Assembly (NCBI GenBank): GCA_938015435.1
Contig: CALLPN010000001.1
Coordinates: 186,001 to 250,000 of the forward strand
Source of the DNA: an uncultured Saprospiraceae bacterium
GTDB lineage: Bacteria > Bacteroidota > Bacteroidia > Chitinophagales > Saprospiraceae
DNA length: 64,000 bases
Direction of reading: 5' to 3'
Shown here: positions 36,501 through 45,098 of the stretch, in pieces
Layout of the letters: every line of letters begins with the position of its first letter
Position numbering within the stretch: position 1 is the first letter of the stretch
Translations under genes and position numbers: made by a program
Notes under the pieces: generated by a model
What the model was told of the DNA's origin: nothing
Databases searched by the model: none
Seen by the model: the letters and a program-made list of their open reading frames with translations, nothing else

Positions 36501-38382
36501 CATCTTTAAGTTCGATATTTCCATCAAATTCAAAATCAGCGTTTTTATCATCGATTTTAAATATTCCTTCAAATTTATTTTTTCTCAATTGACCATCCAA
36601 TATAAAATCATCATAAGTATACCCTTGAAAATCGAATGACTCTACCGTAGCTGTCAAGTCTGCAAATGCAGTTTCCAATGAAAGACCTTTACCATTAGTA
36701 ACTTTAGAATTAAAACTAACCACACCAAATTTTTCGTCATCAGTCCACGCTCTCAAGTCAAAATCTACAAGCCCAATTTCACCTGAGTAGTTGGCATTTC
36801 TTGTACCTTCTTTTATATCAAGACGCATATCTAGATCTGCTCTACCCAATTCAGTATTGAGTGATCCGAATGCAACGAAATCTTTAAAATATCCATCAAA
36901 TCTTCCTGAGAAATTAAAGTCTCCAATTTTTTCAAAATTATTAGGTGTCTTAAATCCCGGAATCAACTGTTCCAAAAAATCAACATTCGTTGTGAGCCTT
37001 TCTACTTTGACATTGATCAAAGCTTTATTACCTTCTGAAATATTCCTACTATCAAATGAGCCCTCTAACTGAAGTCCCTTATCGAAATAGAGCTTCACAT
37101 TTCTACCACTTAATTTATTCACTCTACCGTAATATTTTCCATCAAGGACAATCTGTCGACCTCTATTATTGATAAAAAAATCATTCTTATTTAAATCTTT
37201 AACAAAATAAGTCAAGTCTCCTAAGCCAATTTTAGCTTCGTCAAAATCAGCTTTGAAAAAAACTCGATTGGCTAAATTATTGAAATCTGAAAAATCATTA
37301 TATGTTATAGATAGGTCATTATCTATATCGGTATTATCTGTTTGGAATTTAAAATTTTTAAAGTCAATTCCTCGACTGTTTATTAGTAGTGTATCCGCTG
37401 ACATTTCATTAATAGAAAATCCTCTTCGATCTTCCATGGTTAGATATTCGACACCCAAAGAAATATCGAATTCATTCGTATATCTCAAATCAGTAAATTT
37501 AAGATTGAGGTCCGTCAACTCCATATCGGCGACATCAAGACTATTAGGAAATTCTCCATTTCTTGATTTTCGCTCATCTACTCTTTTAAAAGTACCTTCT
37601 AATATTTCTAGCTCATCGATAGTAATTAGCATGTTAGAAGAGTCTATAATTGTTTCTACTACTATAGTGTCCATCTTACCTGTCAGTTCATTGACTACAA
37701 TCACTTCCTGACTATTTCTAGAAATAACTATATCTGGCCTATCGAGAAAAATTCTTTTAATACCAATACTACCCTTCTCTAAATCTAACTTATCAAACTC
37801 GATTACGCCTTCTGTGATCTGATAACTTTGCTTTCTCCCCAAATTTTCATCTTCCATTTGATAATGGACATTTTTGAGCTGTACTAATTTGAGGTCTAAA
37901 TTATAAGGATCAGATGAGGAATCGTCATCTTTTTTTGATCCAGAACCAAAGCTAGCTAACAAAACTTCGATATTGCTTTTACTATCATTTTTCCTTTTGA
38001 CAATATGAACATGTCCATTGACTAAACGTACATCATCTAAAGACAGCTCTTTAGAGAATAAAGAAAAAAGACTTTTTTGAAATCCGACCTCAAGGTGCTC
38101 TGAGTAAATCAAAGTATCTCCGCTCCTATCCTCCACATAAAATCCATCAAGCTCTAACCCTCTCCAAATAGATAAGTCGACTTTATCGATTTCAACATTG
38201 GTATTCATCTTTTCCGAAAAGTAATTAGTCAGCTGATCTACGGACCAATTTTGTACAACAGGAATCTGCAATAAGAGGAATAATATAAAAGGGACTGCAA
38301 CAATCAAGAATACAAATCCCCAGATCCACTTGTGCCAAGCGAACCCTGATTTGATATTTTCTTCTTTCTCCTTTTTTTCCAT
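33520..38382 (-). CDS. tamB: TamB/AsmA-like inner-membrane-anchored translocation module protein
   Basis: 1620 residues. A short charged N-terminus and one membrane helix (WIWGFVFLIVAVPFILFLLL, about 20-42) are followed by an AsmA-like start and a very long beta-rich periplasmic domain of repeated Asp/Asn-rich strands. The C-terminal part (about 1200-1570) matches the TamB (DUF490) domain. TamB-type proteins form a hydrophobic groove spanning the periplasm and help lipid transport or outer-membrane protein assembly; the TamA partner is not in this window. In Bacteroidota TamB is commonly this long. Confidence 0.9.
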   Translation of the reverse strand: MEKKEKEENIKSGFAWHKWIWGFVFLIVAVPFILFLLLQIPVVQNWSVDQLTNYFSEKMNTNVEIDKVDLSIWRGLELDGFYVEDRSGDTLIYSEHLEVGFQKSLFSLFSKELSLDDVRLVNGHVHIVKRKNDSKSNIEVLLASFGSGSKKDDDSSSDPYNLDLKLVQLKNVHYQMEDENLGRKQSYQITEGVIEFDKLDLEKGSIGIKRIFLDRPDIVISRNSQEVIVVNELTGKMDTIVVETIIDSSNMLITIDELEILEGTFKRVDERKSRNGEFPNSLDVADMELTDLNLKFTDLRYTNEFDISLGVEYLTMEDRRGFSINEMSADTLLINSRGIDFKNFKFQTDNTDIDNDLSITYNDFSDFNNLANRVFFKADFDEAKIGLGDLTYFVKDLNKNDFFINNRGRQIVLDGKYYGRVNKLSGRNVKLYFDKGLQLEGSFDSRNISEGNKALINVKVERLTTNVDFLEQLIPGFKTPNNFEKIGDFNFSGRFDGYFKDFVAFGSLNTELGRADLDMRLDIKEGTRNANYSGEIGLVDFDLRAWTDDEKFGVVSFNSKVTNGKGLSLETAFADLTATVESFDFQGYTYDDFILDGQLRKNKFEGIFKIDDKNADFEFDGNIELKDGRPYLDFQADIKTLDLTKLNLTNDQLALSGNVDVNMNGKSIDDLVGDLLASNLKIQRKDSIYVLDTVSIISTNKGGNNRLLEIYSDIATASIDGDFQYKNVVKAVKQIAKNNYPFYTKKWSPVGEVVDQNFDFDIHIKDSKNIFSLAGIPKLSIREMKAKGTVGNDDGEIAITSSLPFVSYDRYQIFGGQLNFNSIYNDGSLLMTIDSSVVGGKSFNPIDINADMMGDTINLNVSTDAIIDSIERLDVIVQITPNDKGIELHLEDKELIMLGNKWQFSDDNSIVIGNQYLDINNLSLTDDTKKIIVKDIGNDGVELQLENVDLAMANPFIDYDKMAFGGSTDMSMKVYKVFSDTPMISGNVSIDQFLINNKNFGNLEIDISKNNSSPYEGIVSLIHPDHSIKSNIKFDQEKNTLDATLKAKDLPISIFEYIITEGISETVGKADIDATLTGSLDDLDLRGDGLLKEGAVKVDYLGSKFFFDNQPVSITRTFLDLTDDIITDSEGNVGLITGGIKHDLFSDFIMDLNMTADNAIVLNTTKRENPLYYGYAQGRVSVDFAGPFDRADLKVDAITGPNTVLNVPVSYYQEGFDQSFVKFVDRNNLDNQEITIINSNDDYKIKGLTIEMNVTLTQDAEMRIIFDESRQDILEGRGDGAVQMYIDRFGAFDVFGEYAIANGQYLFTSGEFVKKPFVIKPGGVIRWNGDPLDATLDIDANYIVRTPLNIFLDEYLVTNTGVEQEARSTQTTELILDLTGTIFKPIINFDISFPDLQGELKTYADSKLRTLRTNEIALNNQVVQLIVFQTFLSSGGVIASGVSNSSLLTSAAGNTLSELVSNQLSNLLTGLLSEALSDNGLISGIDFKVGLRNNSGIFSSNNGALDFNEVEVDGRTKFRFLNERMSLKVGGNFVRNETVIGGLGNYIAGNVVLEYFLTDERKLKVRVYGTSDIDFQSTSRRGKYGFGFGYRTEFGSLSEFQDGLRDAVKEVIDSEKEGAN

Positions 38383-38568
38383 CTAAAATATAATAGGCTT
38401 AAGATACATTTATATAACCATTATGCGCCATCGATCACACAAAATACTGCCCTTTTTAACTATAGTTTAACCGCGGTTATTAAATGTCAATTCTACCATA
38501 GATCTGCAGTCTATACAATTGATTCTTAGAAAATTGGAATTCAAAATAATAGGACAAATAGAAATGAT

Positions 38569-39120
38569 CTAATTAGCATCACGCAGTGCATCGTAATACA
38601 GTTTCTTGGCATATCTCTCAAATTCGACTTCTCTATATATTTTACGTCTAATACTTGGAGATTGACTATCATTCTGAGAAGGTAGATCGTCATCGATTCC
38701 ATATTTCCAAACATTGGTAATAAGTAAACTTTTATCCTTTCGAACAAACCCTTTAAATGGAATATCATCAAATTTTAGTTGAGTTTCAAGGATATCATTT
38801 TTGGTACCTTTGGGTGTAGAATGAATTCCTCCGCCATAGGCCACTTCTTCTATATAGTAATTGGCAAGCGTAGGATTGAGTAAGTATTCACTATCGCTAT
38901 CAAAAGTGATATCTCCAACTTTGTTTCCATTAAGATATACTGTAGTAGAAGATTGAGTAATTACGATCCTTTCTTGGCTCTTAGCATTTACCGTCCTAGT
39001 AAACCCTTCTTCGAAACTTACTTCAATAGCTTTACGTGTAGGGTTATCGATAATAAGAGTTTTCTTTTGTGTGCAAGATGAAAACAATGCAATGAAAGCG
39101 AGTAAGGTGAGTATGCGCAT
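38569..39120 (-). CDS. Lipoprotein of 183 residues, unknown function
   Basis: Signal peptide with lipobox (LLAFIALFSSC, cysteine at 16), so it should be anchored by Lgt. The mature protein is small and beta-rich at the start (KTLIIDNPTRKAIEVSF, TTVYLNGNKVGDITF) with a charged helical tail (SIRRKIYREVEFERYAKKLYY). No family recognised. A partial -7-like TACTTTCG lies about 25 bp upstream on the minus strand. Confidence 0.8.
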   Translation of the reverse strand: MRILTLLAFIALFSSCTQKKTLIIDNPTRKAIEVSFEEGFTRTVNAKSQERIVITQSSTTVYLNGNKVGDITFDSDSEYLLNPTLANYYIEEVAYGGGIHSTPKGTKNDILETQLKFDDIPFKGFVRKDKSLLITNVWKYGIDDDLPSQNDSQSPSIRRKIYREVEFERYAKKLYYDALRDAN

Positions 39121-39235
39121 AATAGATATTGAAAATTTTCGCGAAAGTACTGAAATTATACTCGCTATTGAGCATTATTAACGTCTGAATATCTCCAATT
39201 ATTCTCAGTAGATCTGCTTTTGTTTTGGATCCATT

Positions 39236-40210
39236 TTAAGCCTTGAATTCATGGGCTGATTCATTAACCACTCCAACTCCGAGTCGCTTTCTATTTACTG
39301 CTATACTGGCATTGAGCTCATATCCTATAAGTATCACAAATGCATTGATCTGCAACCAAATCATAATTACGATCAAAGCCCCAATAGATCCATAAATCTC
39401 ATTATACCTGCCGAAGTTATTAACAAAATAAGAGAAGCCTAATGACGTAAATAATGAAAGTATCGTAGCTAGTATAGCACCACTACTAATCAATGGCGTA
39501 CGTTTATGCATAGATGGACCGTATCGGTATATCAAAGTAATCGCACTATAGATCAGCAATAATGCCAGTACCCATCTCAATATAGTCAGTGATACATCTA
39601 CCCCTCTACTTATCTCAAAGTAAGCTACGACTTCATCTAAGACCACATTACCGACTATCACAAGTACGAAACTCATCAATAGTAGTACAAATAGTATGAT
39701 CATCATGTTCAATGCTACGTAGCGTTTGCGGAACCAGGATCTAGTCTTATATACCTGCATATAGGACTTATCGAATCCATCCATCAAAGTAAGCATCCCA
39801 CTACTAGCAAAAAATACTGCAAGCAAAAATCCAAGCGAAAACAAACCCTCTCTTTTGACAGCCGTAATACTACTAATTAGATCAATAAGATAATCATGTG
39901 CATCGTCAGGTAGTACTCCTCTGAGCGAACTACTAATAAGATCTACATAATCAGTAGTGAAAGGCATCATGGGCAATAATGTAAATATCGTAATGATAGC
40001 AGGAAATATAGCCAAGAAGAGGCTAAAGGCTATAGCATTAGCTCTCGTTGTAATATTGTCTTTCTGAGTTTCACCATAGATGAATACTATAATGTTATAG
40101 ATAGGCACTCCTCCAAAACCTGGAATCGCGGTCTTCTTTGACCATTCTAATATTTGCTTTAGAATCGGCAAGTGCGTAATCCAGGACCATATGGATTGCC
40201 ATCTATTCAT
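39236..40210 (-). CDS. YihY/BrkB-family inner-membrane protein
   Basis: 324 residues, with an N-terminal amphipathic stretch and six membrane segments. Family blocks are present: RANAIAFSLFLAIFPAIITIF near the first segment, GFLLAVFFASSGMLTLMDGFDKSY and YRYGPSMHKRTPLISSGAIL in the middle, and YGSIGALIVIMIWLQINAFVILIGYELNA near the end. The family was once called RNase BN by mistake; the function is unsettled. The start overlaps the upstream thioesterase stop by 8 bp, so the two are co-transcribed. Confidence 0.92.
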   Translation of the reverse strand: MNRWQSIWSWITHLPILKQILEWSKKTAIPGFGGVPIYNIIVFIYGETQKDNITTRANAIAFSLFLAIFPAIITIFTLLPMMPFTTDYVDLISSSLRGVLPDDAHDYLIDLISSITAVKREGLFSLGFLLAVFFASSGMLTLMDGFDKSYMQVYKTRSWFRKRYVALNMMIILFVLLLMSFVLVIVGNVVLDEVVAYFEISRGVDVSLTILRWVLALLLIYSAITLIYRYGPSMHKRTPLISSGAILATILSLFTSLGFSYFVNNFGRYNEIYGSIGALIVIMIWLQINAFVILIGYELNASIAVNRKRLGVGVVNESAHEFKA

Positions 40211-40613
40211 AGTGAGACTTTAGAGCATGTTGCAAGGCTTGAGGAGTGCTGACACGCTTATTAGTATCCATGTCTACAAAGAACAACTTGACAGATGCTC
40301 GATGACATAGCTCCATAGACTCATTGTAGATTTCGTGGTCAAACTTGATGATCTTAGTTGGAAACTCTTTGATAATGGTCCTGATCGTCATCTGCTCATC
40401 ATACTTGATCGGATTGAGATACCTGGCTTCCATATGGAGTACAGGCATCATTATACGGTCATCGAGTTCCATATCTCGATATCTGAGACCTAGCGACCTT
40501 ATAGATTCGGTCCTTCCGATCTCATAGAGAAGTGGATAATTACCATAATAAAGATACCCCATCTGGTCAGTCTCTCCGTATCGTACTCGTTTGTGATGAT
40601 CGTAGGTAAACAT
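40203..40613 (-). CDS. Acyl-CoA thioesterase, YbgC/4HBT (hot-dog) type
   Basis: About 136 residues from ATG 40613, with RVRYGETDQMGYLYYGNYPLLYEIGRTE, the catalytic Asp/Tyr block of the 4HBT family, and further hot-dog strands. The frame can be extended to 40652, but a -7 box (CAAATATA on the plus strand at 40654-40661) sits directly upstream, which places transcription start inside the extension; the internal ATG is the better start. Likely hydrolyses short acyl-CoA. Co-transcribed with the BrkB gene. Confidence 0.9.
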   Translation of the reverse strand: MFTYDHHKRVRYGETDQMGYLYYGNYPLLYEIGRTESIRSLGLRYRDMELDDRIMMPVLHMEARYLNPIKYDEQMTIRTIIKEFPTKIIKFDHEIYNESMELCHRASVKLFFVDMDTNKRVSTPQALQHALKSHYE

Positions 40614-40653
40614 GAATGAATTAATGAATTGAACTATTAACCGATTATTCATT

Positions 40654-40661
40654 CAAATATA
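40654..40661 (-). promoter_or_regulatory. -7 promoter box of the thioesterase-BrkB pair
   Basis: TATATTTG on the minus strand, a perfect TAnnTTTG box, 41 bp before the ATG at 40613. It decides against the longer frame start at 40652. Confidence 0.55.
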
Positions 40662-40727
40662 ATGTGGCTTAAGCCAATATGAACCATTATGTCTAATTTA
40701 TTCAATGGTATACTACTCTAATGCTAA

Positions 40728-41013
40728 TCACTCCACTACTTCAAATCCAAAGAAACCGTTAAACTCAACTCTAAGACTACCAGCCTTTAGTGGGCCTAGA
40801 GAACTTTCTATACTACCTAGCTGAGAATGATAGACTTCATTGTCCAAGTAAACTAATTCCTCCTCATACATATCTAAATGATCATCTCCACTATCTATCA
40901 TCGAACATATTCTATAAAGTAAGGTTGGACATTTTCTCTTTAAACTCGGCTTCCTTATCAGTGCGTTCGTAAGAGATAGTTAGCAATAGCAATAAAAATA
41001 AAGTGTATTTCAT
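40728..41013 (-). pseudogene. Truncated third copy of the tandem lipoprotein family
   Basis: The 5' end (MKYTLFLLLLLTIS from 41013) and the 3' end (FNGFFGFEVVE, TGA at 40728-40730) are those of the two neighbouring intact copies. The middle, about 160 codons, is missing. The junction joins the codons before NCPYDL directly to those of KCPTL, through the shared TGTCCA, and shifts the frame; it then stops after SNLTL. The lipobox cysteine has also changed (TISYERTD instead of TISCEGTD). This is an internal deletion by short-homology recombination. Confidence 0.85.
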
Positions 41014-42017
41014 AAATCCTTTATATTCAGTCTATTTTTGTTATTGGACTTCTGATATCGATAAATTTAAAATTTTCAGTTGCTCACTTGGATATCATTC
41101 CACCACCTCAAAACCAAATCCGCCGTTCCATTCTAATCTAATACCACCAGCGCCAAGGGGACCAATAGAACTTTCTATACTACCTAGCTGAGAATGATAG
41201 ACTTCATTGTCCAAGTAAACTAATTCCTCTTCATACATATCTAAATGATCATCTCCACTATCTATCATCGAACATATATAATAAGGTAAGGTTGGACATT
41301 TACCTTCAAATGTGATGGCATCGGCCGTTGCATTTCGATCCACATTTCCTGTGCCTATGTTGTCCTGATAAACATCAGTAAACAATAGAAGGTATCGCCC
41401 TACTTCTTTTAATATAAGTTGAGATTCGAACTGATAATGACCATTCGAATAAATAGATTTTGCGTTATATCCATTAGCGTAGTTTGAAGATTGAAAACTA
41501 TCTGGTAAGTAGATATCTTCCACTTGCAATTCATTTGGACCATAACCAGAACTATGCGCCTCATTACCATCAAACTTGTATAATAAAGATAAAGGTTTGA
41601 ATGGAAAATTTTCGATCTTGAAAATCTCTTGGGTACCCAGATCTTCAATAGAATCTGAAAAAACAGTGCTGATTCTTATGGTATCTCCAACATTATATTC
41701 CGCTTGGTGTGGAGATATAGTAATAGGAACTCTTAAAAAATGACCGCTATAACGTAGGTCGTATGGACAATTCTCTTTAAACTCGGCTCCCTTATCAGTG
41801 CCTTCGCAAGAGATAGTTAGCAATAGCAATAAAAATAAAGTGTATTTCATAAATCCTTTATATTCAGTCTGTTTTTGTTATTAGACTTCTGATATTGATA
41901 AATTTAAAATTTCAGTTGCTCACTTGGATATCATTCCACCACCTCAAAACCAAATCCGCCGTTCCATTCTAATCTAATACCACCAGCGCCAAGGGGACCA
42001 ATAGAACTTTCTATACT
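41014..42017. repeat. Near-identical direct repeats linking the tandem lipoprotein genes
   Basis: 41014-41181 and 41851-42017 differ at about four positions (three substitutions, one indel) over 168 bp. They cover the intergenic gap and the 3' end of each intact copy. The similarity continues into the 5' ends of the broken copy and copy 2. Period is about 837 bp. Recent tandem duplication or gene conversion. Confidence 0.85.
41095..41850 (-). CDS. Tandem lipoprotein, copy 2
   Basis: 251 residues. Lipobox LTISC with cysteine 15, then a beta-rich mature domain. Shared family blocks with copy 1: KENCPYDLRYSGHFLRVPITISPHQAEY, FKIENFPFKPLSLLY, SGYGPNEL, ANGYNAKSIYSNGHY, GRYLLLFTDVY, DAITFEGKCPTL, SGDDHLDMYEEEL, LGSIESSIGPLGAGG and the C-terminal FGFEVVE. 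No known domain. Same length as copy 1. A surface or periplasmic role beside the metallopeptidase lipoprotein is likely by position. Confidence 0.85.
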   Translation of the reverse strand: MKYTLFLLLLLTISCEGTDKGAEFKENCPYDLRYSGHFLRVPITISPHQAEYNVGDTIRISTVFSDSIEDLGTQEIFKIENFPFKPLSLLYKFDGNEAHSSGYGPNELQVEDIYLPDSFQSSNYANGYNAKSIYSNGHYQFESQLILKEVGRYLLLFTDVYQDNIGTGNVDRNATADAITFEGKCPTLPYYICSMIDSGDDHLDMYEEELVYLDNEVYHSQLGSIESSIGPLGAGGIRLEWNGGFGFEVVE

Positions 42018-42686
42018 GCCTAACTTCCCAGAATAGACTTCGTTATCAAGATATAGCAGCTCACTTTCGAATTCCTCTAAATGATCATCTCCGCTTTCTA
42101 TCACCGAACATATTCTATAACCTAAGGTAGGACACTTCCCTTCAAATGTGATCGCATCGGCTTCATAATTAAGTTCGGCAAACCCCGAATTTAAATTCGT
42201 CTCGTATACATCACTAAAAAACAAAATATAGCGCCCAGTTTGCTTTAGAATTAGCTCCGATTCAAACTTATACTCACCATCAGAATATATAGCTCTTGCA
42301 TTATATCCATTTGCCAAAGAAGAAGACCCAAAAATATCTGGCGAGAATATGCTACTTATATGCAAATCATTAGGTCCGTAGCCTGAAGTATGGCTTGTAT
42401 TTTCTTCTACGTTAAATAATAATGATACGGGTTTAAATGGAAAATTCTCAATTAAAAATGTTTGCGCAGTACCCAAATCATAAATGGAATCTGTAAAAAT
42501 TGCGCTTATTTTTAGGGTATCACCCAATTCATATACTAATTGATGAGGTTCTATTGTTACAGGTACTCTAAGGTTATGTCCAGGAAACTGCAGTTCATAT
42601 GGGCAATTTTTCTTGAATTCTGCTTCATTATCAACGGGCGTACAGGATAAGAATAAAAAGAGAAGTAATAATATATTATATTTCAT
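41931..42686 (-). CDS. Tandem lipoprotein, copy 1
   Basis: 251 residues from ATG 42686, which places the lipobox LFLSC (cysteine 15) correctly. The frame extends upstream to 42767, but that part is not signal-peptide-like and overlaps the neighbouring metallopeptidase. The body matches copy 2 through most blocks (KKNCPYELQFPGHNLRVPVTI, SGYGPNDL, ANGYNARAIYSDGEY, GRYILFFSDVY) and is nearly identical to it at the 3' end. No known domain. Confidence 0.85.
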   Translation of the reverse strand: MKYNILLLLFLFLSCTPVDNEAEFKKNCPYELQFPGHNLRVPVTIEPHQLVYELGDTLKISAIFTDSIYDLGTAQTFLIENFPFKPVSLLFNVEENTSHTSGYGPNDLHISSIFSPDIFGSSSLANGYNARAIYSDGEYKFESELILKQTGRYILFFSDVYETNLNSGFAELNYEADAITFEGKCPTLGYRICSVIESGDDHLEEFESELLYLDNEVYSGKLGSIESSIGPLGAGGIRLEWNGGFGFEVVE

Positions 42687-42744
42687 TTTCGTTTTTTTAT
42701 TTAATGATGAACATAGACTATAATTCCAGTCTTCCAAAAAAACA

Positions 42745-44685
42745 TTAATTAAACACATCATAACCATCTACGAATGTATTATAGTCAGCCACATTGTTTG
42801 GCGTGTCACCTAAATGAAGTAATCTGAGTCTATCTCTGAAACTCCTGATATCATCAACTTCAGGAGACAAGCTATTAAATATCATATTAGGTGTGAATCC
42901 AGAAATATTATCAGTAAACGATACCAAAGTGTTTGGATCCGTAATTACATCCTCTACATCGTCAATCAAATCCCATATTAATCCCCTAGGAATAAAATTT
43001 TCAGGACTTACAAATATAGGGTCGTCAAAAGCAATATTTTCACCTTCAACCAAATTATTGGTATATCTAGCCCCTGCATAGCTTCCAATTGCTTCGCCCA
43101 GCGCTACTTTACCAGGACTACTTCCACTTTGAAAATTTCCAAAACTTCCATATCCGCCATTATTGATAATATGATTTCGATATCCAAACCAATACCCTTC
43201 ACCTGCAACTGTATAATGTGAAGCATGCCCTAATTCATGAAAGCCTGAGCTATTAAATTGAGCCGCACTTTCACTAAATCTATACCTGTTAGTGATATCT
43301 GGTTGAAATGGTAATGACAATAGTGCGATGCCTGTGAAATTTGACGCCGCTAATAATGCTGGCCATGAACTAAAGGGCTGCCATTGTAACATAGGAGCAG
43401 ATGCACCTCCCAGTCCACTTTTATTGATCCAGTTCAAATCATCTTTAGGAAGAGGAACACCATCAGTTACCGCAGCAACTCTATGTTCGAAAACTGTATT
43501 CAATGTATGTGCTGCAGCCCAATATTTTCTAGCCTTAGAATCATTGTCAGTAATTCCATTGCTATAATTAACTGTTATTTTATTATAAGGAGGTGCCTGC
43601 TTTTTTCCTGCAAAATCAACTATAGATCGAATACCTAACCAATATCCTGTGTCTTTCGCTTTTACATATTTATTTTTAAATCGAACCCAAACCCAAACAT
43701 TACCTGAATGCCTTTTATTAACCTTCCAACATCCATTTTCATCTGTATAAGTCTTATTGCTACCAAACCATTTGTCCTTAACTTTAATTGAAGCAATTTG
43801 TACTCCTTCCATGAAACCATCATCATCAACCCTAACACATCCAGCTGGATATCTTCGATTACTAGGAACTTCACAACCACAATCATTTAACACAGGTGGT
43901 GGCGGTGGTAATTTAGGTCGACACTCCCAGACATATGCAGGATTATCATCCAAAATAAATCCACTATCGTCCAAGACTAATCTCCATTCATATCCAGGTG
44001 CACAGGGAGTATCAGGCATTAAAGGAATCTTTATAGCCGCTATCACCTCATCATTATAACCACCTACTTGAATCGAAGTCAATCCACCATGTAATAGATA
44101 TTCGTTAATCTCTTTATGATTCCCAGTAAACCAGAAGCTCTCGACTAATAGTAATGGATCAGATTTATCTAGGTACAAATCATCAATTACATCATATGGA
44201 ACCTGAGGAAAGTTTATGTTTGTTGGAATAGCTCCATATTGAAAGGTATATAATTCGTCTGCTACAGATGGATCAATGTAATGCTCACCATCATTTTCAA
44301 TTTCATATTCTAATGGAAAATCAAACAAAGAAAAATCTTCTTTATCTTCCCAATTTTCAAGAATATCAATATGTTCCTGAGTTGTAGGACTAAACTTTAC
44401 ATATTTATGCGTAAGCACCTTATCTGGCAATGTGGAACCATACATCTTCGATTTTGCATAATTTATATTTTCAATAGTAAAAGGATTGATTCGCTTTCTC
44501 CCTAATTTTATCACCCCTTCAAATCTTACATCATCTCTATCAAAATCAACTTCTTGAAGGTCTTGATTAGGTCTATCTCGAATACTTGATTCTGGTAAAA
44601 CTTCTACAATATCGTCTGAACAAGAATAAAACACCCCTGAACAAACAAAAATCACAATCATTAAATAAATTTCTTTGCATCCCAT
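42745..44685 (-). CDS. Lipoprotein zinc metallopeptidase-like protein
   Basis: Start ATG 44685 gives a lipobox (GVFYSC, cysteine 22). About 646 residues. The N-terminal half is rich in Asp and Asn. A short Pro run precedes a regulatory-type beta domain (CVRVDDDGFMEGVQIASIKV, TDENGCWKVNKR) around residues 280-350. The peptidase signature is HELGH (His483-His487) in GFHELGHASHY, with GEAIGSY further on as possible third-ligand region. No named family recognised; substrate unknown. The tandem lipoproteins lie downstream on the same strand. Confidence 0.75.
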   Translation of the reverse strand: MGCKEIYLMIVIFVCSGVFYSCSDDIVEVLPESSIRDRPNQDLQEVDFDRDDVRFEGVIKLGRKRINPFTIENINYAKSKMYGSTLPDKVLTHKYVKFSPTTQEHIDILENWEDKEDFSLFDFPLEYEIENDGEHYIDPSVADELYTFQYGAIPTNINFPQVPYDVIDDLYLDKSDPLLLVESFWFTGNHKEINEYLLHGGLTSIQVGGYNDEVIAAIKIPLMPDTPCAPGYEWRLVLDDSGFILDDNPAYVWECRPKLPPPPPVLNDCGCEVPSNRRYPAGCVRVDDDGFMEGVQIASIKVKDKWFGSNKTYTDENGCWKVNKRHSGNVWVWVRFKNKYVKAKDTGYWLGIRSIVDFAGKKQAPPYNKITVNYSNGITDNDSKARKYWAAAHTLNTVFEHRVAAVTDGVPLPKDDLNWINKSGLGGASAPMLQWQPFSSWPALLAASNFTGIALLSLPFQPDITNRYRFSESAAQFNSSGFHELGHASHYTVAGEGYWFGYRNHIINNGGYGSFGNFQSGSSPGKVALGEAIGSYAGARYTNNLVEGENIAFDDPIFVSPENFIPRGLIWDLIDDVEDVITDPNTLVSFTDNISGFTPNMIFNSLSPEVDDIRSFRDRLRLLHLGDTPNNVADYNTFVDGYDVFN

Positions 44686-45098
44686 CTTTAAATCATTTTT
44701 AATTATTAAAAAAAATATCAAAACTCATCGTTAGTCTGATCATGGTGATCAATAACAATGGTTAATACCATTAATAAGTAAAACGTAATTTTGATAGCGA
44801 AATCTTGGCAAGATTCAAAAGATTAAAGCATTCTAATCCTAATTCTATTATCGGCTAACAAAGTACTTGCCTTAGTACTTCCAGAAAATAAAAGCCTTGA
44901 AGCGGGTGCAAAATAAGGAATTAACACATAGCATACTTTAACTCACTATACGATGACAGTCAATCAATTACATTGATTGACTGCAATCAAATTAGACCTA
45001 AAAACGACTGTTGACATTTAAACAATATAAAATTATCGATATAGAAATACAAGTTCTAATTACCTGTCTTATTTGATGTAAATCCAATAATATAACGT
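44686..45098. other. Gene-free stretch with perfect hairpin
   Basis: CAGTCAATCAAT (44957-44968) and ATTGATTGACTG (44972-44983) form a perfect 12-bp inverted repeat around TAC. There is no T-run on either side. It may be an operator or a structured 3' end of the arcA transcript. Nothing else is seen. Confidence 0.5.

Noticed and set aside
33800-37711. Several plus-strand frames of 65-152 codons opposite tamB
   Set aside because: They are shadows of the long minus-strand gene, Ser/Leu-rich as expected from antisense of Asp/Asn-rich code.
42687-42767. N-terminal extension of tandem lipoprotein copy 1
   Set aside because: It overlaps the end of the metallopeptidase gene and would bury the lipoprotein signal peptide.
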